This document shows, piece after piece, positions 58,114-64,000 of a stretch of DNA of 64,000 nt. A model generated the notes under the pieces. The model saw only the letters and a list, made by a program, of their open reading frames with translations, was not told the origin of the DNA and did no database searches. Each line of letters begins with the position of its first letter. The first letter of the stretch is position 1. The position numbers were made by a program, and so were the translations under genes. Source of the stretch: Pseudomonas indica NBRC 103045 (GTDB taxonomy: Bacteria; Pseudomonadota; Gammaproteobacteria; Pseudomonadales; Pseudomonadaceae); NCBI RefSeq assembly GCF_002091635.1, contig NZ_BDAC01000006.1:124001-188000 (forward strand), written 5' to 3'.

Positions 58114-59127
58114 TCAGCCCATCAGGTAGTTGATCTTGTCGGTGAGGCGCGCCAGCGAATCCTCGGTGAACAGCAGCAGCAGGTCGAAGTGGACGTCATG
58201 GCCCTCCAGGCTGTAGCTGATTTCCACCGCCAGGGTCTTCTTCCAGCGCGTGCGGTTGAGGTGGATAAGCCGCTCGATGGAGGCGTGCTGGCCGAGTAGT
58301 TGCGGGTGGCCTTGGGAAAAGCGCACGTCGATCTGCTCGGCGATGCCGGTCAGGCAGGCGCCGATCAGCAGGCTTGCCAGGTCCAATAGCATTTCCGAGG
58401 TGTCGCGTTCGCCTTTCGGCTGCACGCCGATCAGGCGCGCCATGTCGGCCACTTCGGAGTCGTGGAAGAGCAGCAGCGCCTCGCCGGCGATGGCATCGCC
58501 GATGAAGCCCTGGCACACCGCGCTGAGCCGTTCGCCGCGCTGGGCATCGGTCAGGGCCATGTGCAGTTCGCTGACCTCGAAGATGTTCACGTTGGGGATC
58601 GGCAGTTGCACGAATACCCCGAGCACCCGTGCCAACAGGGCGGCGGCGCGGCCCATGGCGATGTTGCTGACCTCGCGCAGGGTATCGCGGAAATTTACCG
58701 TCAGTACCGGCTCCGCTCGGGGCGGTGTCTGCGGGCCTTTTGCGGTGGAGGGGACGAGCAGGCCGAGGCCGGCCAGGGTACGGCGCAGGTCATCCGGGTC
58801 GGCGGGTTTTTTCAGGAAGGCCAGGGCGCCGAGATCGCTTACCCGGCGAACGGCTTCTTCCTGTACGTCGCCGGAGACCACCACGACCTTGGCCTTCAGC
58901 CCTTCGTCGCGCAGGTGGGCGAGCACTTCGTAGCCGTCCATCACCGGCATGGTCAGGTCGAGCAGCACCACCTGGCCGAGTCCCTGGCGGATCGCCTGCA
59001 ACGCTTCCTCGCCCTGGGTGGCCTGGGTGATGGACACCGGCCAGTCCGCCGGCAGGGCGCGGATCAGCTGCTTGCGCGCCATTGCGGAGTCATCGCAGAC
59101 CAGGAGGGGAATCACGGTCGAAGGCAT
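58114..59127 (-). CDS. Response regulator with CheC/CheX-like phosphatase domain
   Basis: 337 residues from ATG 59127. The receiver domain has acidic Asp12-Asp13, phosphoacceptor Asp57 (VVLLDLTMPVMDGY) and Lys in LAFLKKPAD. The C-terminal half (160-337) is CheC/CheX-like, with FRDTLREVSNIAMGRAAALLA and LDLASLLIGACLTGIAEQ. These proteins dephosphorylate CheY-type receivers. The gene pair with PAS suggests a small self-contained signalling module. Confidence 0.88.
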   Translation of the reverse strand: MPSTVIPLLVCDDSAMARKQLIRALPADWPVSITQATQGEEALQAIRQGLGQVVLLDLTMPVMDGYEVLAHLRDEGLKAKVVVVSGDVQEEAVRRVSDLGALAFLKKPADPDDLRRTLAGLGLLVPSTAKGPQTPPRAEPVLTVNFRDTLREVSNIAMGRAAALLARVLGVFVQLPIPNVNIFEVSELHMALTDAQRGERLSAVCQGFIGDAIAGEALLLFHDSEVADMARLIGVQPKGERDTSEMLLDLASLLIGACLTGIAEQIDVRFSQGHPQLLGQHASIERLIHLNRTRWKKTLAVEISYSLEGHDVHFDLLLLFTEDSLARLTDKINYLMG

Positions 59128-59212
59128 CCCATGGCTGGACAGAGGACGCCGGCGCGTGCCGGCTCTGTGCAAGCATAGACCGTCGGCCTGGAAGGGCCGT
59201 TCAAAGGGGGAG

Positions 59213-59405
59213 CTGTAGGGGCGAATTCATTCGCCCGGCGGAGCATTGTCGTACGCCTGTAGATCCTATGCTCCTGCACAAGCCTGAATGCTGTTCCGTA
59301 GGAGCCAGCTCTGCTGGCGAAGCTTTTGTGCGGCCCTCTATCGCGAGCAGAGCTCGCTCCTACAAAGGGCTGTGTCTGTAGGGGCGAATTCATTCGCCCC
59401 TACAG
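59213..59405. repeat. Cluster of REP-like elements
   Basis: Three units are visible. AGCTGTAGGGGCGAATTC with ATTCGCCCGGCG (59212-59241). The pair GTAGGAGCCAGCTCTGCTGGCGAAG / TCGCGAGCAGAGCTCGCTCCTAC (59298-59363). The perfect palindrome CTGTAGGGGCGAAT/ATTCGCCCCTACAG (59376-59405). The last one is next to the stop of the flavoprotein gene. The region holds no gene. Confidence 0.8.
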
Positions 59406-59411
59406 GCTTGT

Positions 59412-60644
59412 TCAGCGTCTTTCACGCAGCCAGTCGAGCATGCCCAGGCCGGCTGCGCGGCCGCTGGCGAAGCAGGCGGTGAGCAGGTAGCCGCCGGTAG
59501 GGGCTTCCCAGTCCAGCATTTCGCCTGCGCAGAACACGCCGGGCAGGGCTCTCAGCATCAAATTCGAGTCGAGTGCCTCGAAGGGCACGCCGCCGGCGCT
59601 GCTGATGGCTTCGTCCAGCGGGCGCGGGTGCTCCAGGCGCAAGGGCAGCGCCTTGATCGCGGCGGCGAGGCGGGTGTTGTCGGCGAAGGTCTCGGCGGGC
59701 GTCAGTTCGCGCAACAGACCGGCCTTCACGCCGTCGATGCCGAGCTGGCTGTGCAGGTGCTTGGCCATGGAGCGCGATCCGCGTGGTCGGGCGAGGGCGG
59801 CTGCGATCTTCTCCGGGCTGTGCCGGGGCAGCAGGTCGAGATAGAGGATGGCGCTGCCCGTCTCGGCGATTCGCTGGCGAGTCCGCGCCGACAGTGCATA
59901 GATCAGGCTGCCCTCGACGCCCGTGGCGGTGATTACGAACTCGCCTTGCCGGGGTTCCTCGTCATCCAGACGGATCGCCACGTGCTTGAGCGGTGCTCCG
60001 GCGAACTTGTCGCGGAACAGCGGGCTCCAGCCGGCCACCTCGAAGCCGCAGTTGGACGGTTGCAGCGGGGCGATGACGACGCCTCGCTCTTCCAGCAGCG
60101 GCACCCAGGCGCCATCCGAGCCCAGCCGTGCCCAGCTGCCGCCGCCGAGGGCGAGCAGCACGGCGTCGGCCCGCACGCGCCGTTCGCCGTTCGGCGTGGC
60201 CAGGCGCAGGTCGCCATTGTCATTCCAGCCGAGCCAGCGGTGGCGCGTGTGGAGGGCAACGCCTGCCTCGCGCAGGCGCTTGAGCCAGGCGCGCAGCAAC
60301 GGCGCGGCCTTCATGTCGCGAGGAAAAACGCGCCCGGAACTGCCGACGAAGGTCTCGATGCCCAGCCCATGAATCCACTCGCGCAATGCGCCGGCATCGA
60401 AGTCGGCGAGCAGCGGGGCGATGGCGTCGCGACGTTCCCCATAGCGGGAGAGGAACGCCTCGGCGGCTTCCGAGTGGGTGATGTTCATGCCGCCGACGCC
60501 GGCGAGGAGGAACTTGCGGCCCACCGACGGCATGGCGTCGTAGAGGTCCACCGACAGGCCCGCCTGGCTGAGCACTTCCGCCGCCATCAGCCCGGCCGGG
60601 CCTCCACCGATGATGGCGATCTGCAGAGCGGAGGTGTCGGTCAT
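59412..60644 (-). CDS. TIGR03862 family flavoprotein
   Basis: 410 residues from ATG 60644. FAD site IAIIGGGPAGLMAAEVLSQAG, then GRKFLLAGVGGMNITHSE. The C-terminus has GVFCAGEMLDWEAPTGGYLLTACFASGRAAG, which closes the FAD domain. It is related to the HI0933/YhiN family, function unknown. In-frame sequence upstream to 60776 has no conserved residues. Confidence 0.92.
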   Translation of the reverse strand: MTDTSALQIAIIGGGPAGLMAAEVLSQAGLSVDLYDAMPSVGRKFLLAGVGGMNITHSEAAEAFLSRYGERRDAIAPLLADFDAGALREWIHGLGIETFVGSSGRVFPRDMKAAPLLRAWLKRLREAGVALHTRHRWLGWNDNGDLRLATPNGERRVRADAVLLALGGGSWARLGSDGAWVPLLEERGVVIAPLQPSNCGFEVAGWSPLFRDKFAGAPLKHVAIRLDDEEPRQGEFVITATGVEGSLIYALSARTRQRIAETGSAILYLDLLPRHSPEKIAAALARPRGSRSMAKHLHSQLGIDGVKAGLLRELTPAETFADNTRLAAAIKALPLRLEHPRPLDEAISSAGGVPFEALDSNLMLRALPGVFCAGEMLDWEAPTGGYLLTACFASGRAAGLGMLDWLRERR

Positions 60645-61047
60645 TGGGCGCAGCCTGGTGTAGTGAACGGGACGCGCATTATAGGGGCTGCGGTCGCGAT
60701 GGTCGCGGCACGGCGGTGCTTGGGCAGGGCGGCATGCCCTGTGAATTGACAAGCCTCGGAACTTGTCGATACTCATCAGTCGTCATATGACGTCAACAAC
60801 AATAACAACAGGAATCCTCGCCATGCTGCTATGCGTTCATGCCCTTTTTCGAAGGGATGCTTGCCCTTCTTCCCATTTCTCTTCCATCAACGAAAATCCT
60901 GGTGGATAGCTGATCCGTCAAGGGTCAAGCCGATTTCTGACATCCCTGGAAACGCTCATCCGCCATGTGGCATTGGCGAAAGTCGCGAGAAGCTGCATGG
61001 CCGTGGCGAGCGTTCGCCCTCTCACTCGAAAAAAAAGGAGTCGTCCT
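60645..61047. promoter_or_regulatory. Promoter region of the lactonase gene with a palindromic operator
   Basis: About 400 bases. A perfect CGTCATATGACG palindrome (60781-60792) lies inside GTCGT-N6-ACGTC (60779-60794). It is followed by AACAACAATAACAACAGGAATCCTCGCC and an ATG at 60823 that opens only a 28-codon frame. A GntR-like site is likely from symmetry. The rest before the lactonase ribosome site is featureless. Confidence 0.5.
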
Positions 61048-62139
61048 ATGACTCAGTTGGAAACGCTCGATGACAATCAACCGGAAACCAGCCGCAGGCG
61101 CTTCCTGCGCCGTTCCCTGCTCCTCGGCGCAGGCGCCGCGGTAGGGCTGCCGCGACTGGCCGATGCCGAGCCCCTGACCCAACGCTACCCGGACAGCCTG
61201 GTCGAAGTGCTCGACGACAGCTTCGCCCAGTACCGCCTGTTCAACGCCAGCGTGGAGCGCCTCGCCACCGGCATGCGCTGGGCCGAGGGGCCGGTCTGGG
61301 TCGGCGACGGGCGCTACCTGCTGGTGAGCGACATCCCGGAGAACCGCATCATGCGCTGGGACGAGATCAGCGGGACATTCGACGTCTATCGCGCGCCGGC
61401 GAATCATTCGAACGGTCTGGCCCGGGACCGCCAGGGGCGGCTGATCGTCTGCGAAGGCTCCACCACCAACGACCAGGGGCGGCGGGTTACGCGCACCGAG
61501 CATGACGGCAGCGTCACGGTGCTCGCCGACAACTTCGAGGGCAAACGCTTCAATTCGCCCAACGACCTGGCGGTGAAGCGCGACGGGTCGATCTGGTTCA
61601 GCGACCCGCCGTTCCAGACCGCCAACTTCTACGAAGGCCACAAGATCACGCCGGAAATGCCGGACGCGGTGTACCGGATCGACGGCGAGCGCGGCACGGT
61701 GACCCGCGTCATCGAGGGCATCTCCGGTCCGAACGGCCTGTGCTTTTCACCCGATGAGAAGGTGCTCTACGTGGTCGAGGGACGAGCTAAGCCGAACCGT
61801 CTGGTTTGGGCCTATGAGGTAAAGGACGACGGCACTCTGGGCGACCGACGCAAGCATATCGAGGCCGACGATCACGGGGCGCTGGACGGAATCAAGTGCG
61901 ACGAGGACGGCAATCTCTGGTGCGGCTGGGGTACCGGCGACGCGAAGGTGGCCAAGCCGGACGGCCTCGATGGTGTGAAAGTGTTCGACCCGCAAGGCAA
62001 GGCGATCGGCCATATCCGTTTGCCCGAGCGTTGCGCCAACCTGTGTTTCGGCGGCCGCCAGGGCAATCGGCTGTTCATGGCGAGCAGTCACTCGCTCTAT
62101 GCGCTGTACGTCAACACGCGCGGCGCCACGTTCGTCTGA
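61048..62139 (+). CDS. SMP-30/gluconolactonase family protein, Tat-exported
   Basis: 363 residues from ATG 61048 (GGAG 8 bases upstream). The N-terminus ETSRRRFLRRSLLLGAGAAVGL is a twin-arginine signal, cleaved near LADA. The beta-propeller has metal-site residues in WAEGPVWV (Glu), NSPNDLAV (Asn) and ALDGIKCDEDGNLW (Asp). It should hydrolyse sugar-acid lactones in the periplasm. It lies near a pectate lyase gene and shares a candidate operator with it. Confidence 0.92.
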   Translation: MTQLETLDDNQPETSRRRFLRRSLLLGAGAAVGLPRLADAEPLTQRYPDSLVEVLDDSFAQYRLFNASVERLATGMRWAEGPVWVGDGRYLLVSDIPENRIMRWDEISGTFDVYRAPANHSNGLARDRQGRLIVCEGSTTNDQGRRVTRTEHDGSVTVLADNFEGKRFNSPNDLAVKRDGSIWFSDPPFQTANFYEGHKITPEMPDAVYRIDGERGTVTRVIEGISGPNGLCFSPDEKVLYVVEGRAKPNRLVWAYEVKDDGTLGDRRKHIEADDHGALDGIKCDEDGNLWCGWGTGDAKVAKPDGLDGVKVFDPQGKAIGHIRLPERCANLCFGGRQGNRLFMASSHSLYALYVNTRGATFV

Positions 62140-62462
62140 GCGAGGGCGGGGCGGCCCGCTGGACCGCTCCGCTCTATCGGGGCCGTACTCTCGACGTCGT
62201 TGGCGTACGACAGATGCGGCTCCCTGTTTCCCCATGGTGATTTCGATCCGTGCCGGCAGCCGCTCTGGCGCCGGCCGGGCATTATCGGCGCTTCGGTAAC
62301 GCTTCGCAGAGGAGATGAGTATTCGTACGAAGAGTCGATGTGCGATGTGCCGCAGAGTTGAACAAGGTTCCGTGCAGCCATTGAAAAACACCGCTCCCAG
62401 GGAGAAACCTCGCTCGGCCAGGCCGCCGGGCCTGATGTCATGAGTCGATCAGGGAGTAGTCA
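62140..62462. promoter_or_regulatory. Promoter region of the pectate lyase gene
   Basis: 323 bases with no gene. It contains GTCGT-N6-ACGAC (62196-62211), a perfect inverted repeat matching the site upstream of the lactonase in nine of ten arm bases. GCCGGCAGCCGCTCTGGCGCCGGC (near 62251) can fold. GGGAGTAGTC lies just before the pectate lyase ATG. Confidence 0.45.
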
Positions 62463-63590
62463 ATGAACAGAATGCATGCGATTGCCACAGGGGTGATGCT
62501 GGCCTGCGGAACCATGGGGGTCCAGGCGGCGGATATCGCCCGCGAGGTCGCCAAGACCGGTTGGGCCACACAGAACGGTGGTACCCAGGGTGGCTCCGCT
62601 GCCGCGACGGCGGATGTCTACACCGTCAGCACCGCTGCGCAATTGCGCACGGCCTTGAAGGCCTCGGCGGGTAGCGGCGGCCGCATCATCCGGATTTCCG
62701 GGGTCATCGATGTCAGCGAAGGCAAGCCCTACACGACCACCGCCGAGATGAAGACCCGCGCCCGCCTGGATGTTCCGGCCAAGACGACCATCGTTGGCGT
62801 GGGCACCAATGCGGAGATCCGCGACGGTTTCTTCATGATCCGCGCCAACAACGTGATCATGCGCAACCTGACCATCGAGAACCCCTGGGACCCGGTTCCC
62901 GTGTGGGACCCGAACGACGGTTCGTCCGGCAAATGGAACTCGGAAATCGATGGCGTCACCATCAGCGGCGCCAGCAACGTCTGGCTCGATCACATGACCT
63001 TCACCGACGGTCGCCGCACCGACGATCAGGCGGGCTCCGCCAATGGCCAACTGATCCAGCATCATGATGGTGCGCTGGATATCAACAAGGGTGCGAATTA
63101 CGTCACGGTTTCCTACTCGGTGTTCAAGCAGCACGAGAAGAACATCCTGATCGGCTCCAGCGACAGCGCCTCGAGTACCGACGCCGGCAAGCTGAAGGTC
63201 ACCATCCACAACACCTTGTTCCAGGACTACAGCGAGCGCGGTCCGCGCGTGCGTTTCGGCCAGGTTCACACCTACAACAACTACCACACGGCCAGCCGCA
63301 GCTATCAGTACTACCGCTTCAGCTATGCGCAGGGCGTGGGTTACGAGTCGAAGATTCTGTCCGAGGCGAACGTCTTCGATATCCAGGGCGTGAAGAGCTG
63401 CATCGATATCGCCAAGGATTTCAAGGGTAAGGTCTTCCGCGACAACGGTTCCCTGCTGAACGGCGCGCCGCTGAGCTGCAGCTGGAATACCGCCATCGGC
63501 TGGACGCCGCCCTACACGGTCAACAAGCTGCAGGCGTCGGCGGTGATTTCCGATGTGCTGGCGAATGCCGGGGCCGGCAAGATCCAGTGA
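62463..63590 (+). CDS. Secreted pectate lyase (PL1 family)
   Basis: 375 residues. Signal peptide [22 protein letters not shown]. It is a right-handed beta-helix that cleaves polygalacturonate by beta-elimination with Ca2+. Seen: [22 protein letters not shown] with a Ca-binding Asp, [18 protein letters not shown], and [17 protein letters not shown], which carries the catalytic Arg. A C-terminal disulfide is likely (SCIDIAK, LSCSWN). The enzyme type implies plant contact or plant-debris use. Confidence 0.96.
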   Translation: MNRMHAIATGVMLACGTMGVQAADIAREVAKTGWATQNGGTQGGSAAATADVYTVSTAAQLRTALKASAGSGGRIIRISGVIDVSEGKPYTTTAEMKTRARLDVPAKTTIVGVGTNAEIRDGFFMIRANNVIMRNLTIENPWDPVPVWDPNDGSSGKWNSEIDGVTISGASNVWLDHMTFTDGRRTDDQAGSANGQLIQHHDGALDINKGANYVTVSYSVFKQHEKNILIGSSDSASSTDAGKLKVTIHNTLFQDYSERGPRVRFGQVHTYNNYHTASRSYQYYRFSYAQGVGYESKILSEANVFDIQGVKSCIDIAKDFKGKVFRDNGSLLNGAPLSCSWNTAIGWTPPYTVNKLQASAVISDVLANAGAGKIQ

Positions 63591-63596
63591 TCGCCG

Positions 63597-63625
63597 CGCG
63601 TGCCTCTTCGACGAAGAGGCACGCG
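63597..63625. terminator. Strong hairpin between the pectate lyase and the Cys-rich gene
   Basis: 12-bp perfect stem CGCGTGCCTCTT / AAGAGGCACGCG with a CGACG loop. It lacks a T-run on either side, so it may act as a boundary or a Rho-assisted terminator for the two convergent genes. Confidence 0.65.
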
Positions 63626-63638
63626 TACTGCGCGAATG

Positions 63639-63779
63639 TCAGGCCAGGGGGCAGGCCAGTTGTATGTAACGCAAGGCCCCGCAGCGCAGACAGTGCTGCT
63701 CGAGAACATCTTCATTGCCCAGCCTGCATGGTGTTCCGTCACTCCACAGGCAGTCGGAAACAAGACAGCGGAATGTCAT
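63639..63779 (-). CDS. PSPA7_2676-like Cys-rich small protein
   Basis: 46 residues, starting with MTFRCLVSDCLWSDGTPC and ending LRCGALRYIQLACPLA. It has six cysteines, including CLVSDC, TPC and CLRC pairs. A very strong GGGAGGAAGAG lies directly before the ATG. The layout resembles the small Pseudomonas family I recall as PSPA7_2676 Cys-rich proteins. It is probably a zinc-binding cytoplasmic protein of unknown function. It is too short for normal gene-finding thresholds. Confidence 0.78.
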   Translation of the reverse strand: MTFRCLVSDCLWSDGTPCRLGNEDVLEQHCLRCGALRYIQLACPLA

Positions 63780-64000
63780 CTCTTCCTCCCACCGCAGCCA
63801 TGCTGCTCAGTCAGGTTAAGGGCGTGTCGGCCAGGCCGACCATTCGAGCGCCTTCTCTGATTCTGACTCGGGGGTGCTTCGGGCGGTTCCTGTTTCGCCG
63901 ATAAGGGGTAGGTGGCAACCCATTCGGCGATGTTGGCGGTTTTTGACTTCCGTTCGCTTCCAGTGTCGTTCTCTGGCCGACGCACGGCAGGCTAGAGTCC
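63780..64000. other. Sequence upstream of the Cys-rich gene to the window end
   Basis: About 220 bases that should hold the promoter of the Cys-rich gene (minus strand). No other gene is supported. One minus frame (63776-63985) has no ribosome site. GGCGTGTCGGCCAGGCCGACC near 63821 can fold. Confidence 0.35.

Overview
The window is high-GC gammaproteobacterial chromosome, almost certainly a Pseudomonas of the wider P. aeruginosa / P. nitroreducens / P. citronellolis type. The species is inferred and not proven. The evidence is the codon usage, the many Pseudomonas-only small proteins, the dispersed GTAGGGGCGAA/GTAGGAGC repeats, and a housekeeping order that from memory matches the P. aeruginosa PA46xx region: hemH, FAD oxidoreductase, phr, pagL, murI, moeB, prmC, prfA, hemA, TPR lipoprotein, lolB, ispE, tRNA-Gln, prs, rplY, pth, ychF, tRNA-Met.

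Layout. (1) 1-9000: the 3' part of a HAMP/PAS/kinase-like protein fused to a DnaQ-type exonuclease; a TetR regulator divergent from a small tautomerase, with two palindromic operators between them; the trehalose operon otsBA; beta-carbonic anhydrase; a DMT exporter; a beta-decarboxylating dehydrogenase; a small tyrosine phosphatase. (2) 9000-16500: an accessory stretch. It holds a decayed phage-type regulator, YbjQ, an orphan protein, a hydrolase, a YhfG/Fic toxin-antitoxin pair, tRNA-Met, then an AT-rich island of about 4 kb. The island carries a Bro-N antirepressor-like gene, a divergent small regulator with repeated operators, a secreted small protein, and a large ABC/AAA ATPase with a CxxC zinc-hook motif. 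It ends in a degenerate tRNA-Met-like sequence in inverted orientation and a frameshifted metallo-beta-lactamase fragment. (3) 16500-28400: conserved translation, haem, cell-wall and isoprenoid genes. (4) 28400-45600: pagL, a photolyase operon with a probable LitR (light/B12) box, hemH, uracil and hypoxanthine salvage, a SulP transporter, malate:quinone oxidoreductase. (5) 45600-59400: envelope and stress genes, a chemoreceptor, a manganese riboswitch in front of a TMEM165/GDT1 exporter, rsmC, hprA, LysE, and a PAS / receiver-CheX pair. (6) 59400-64000: a flavoprotein, then a Tat-exported SMP-30 lactonase and a secreted pectate lyase that share a candidate operator, and an overlooked 46-residue Cys-rich protein.

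The most interesting material is the tRNA-bounded island with its RloC/PrrC-like ATPase. This is a plausible anti-phage element, and the function is inferred. After it come the manganese riboswitch, the LitR box, and the shared operator in the pectin-degradation region. No CRISPR array, integrase, transposase or rRNA gene was seen.
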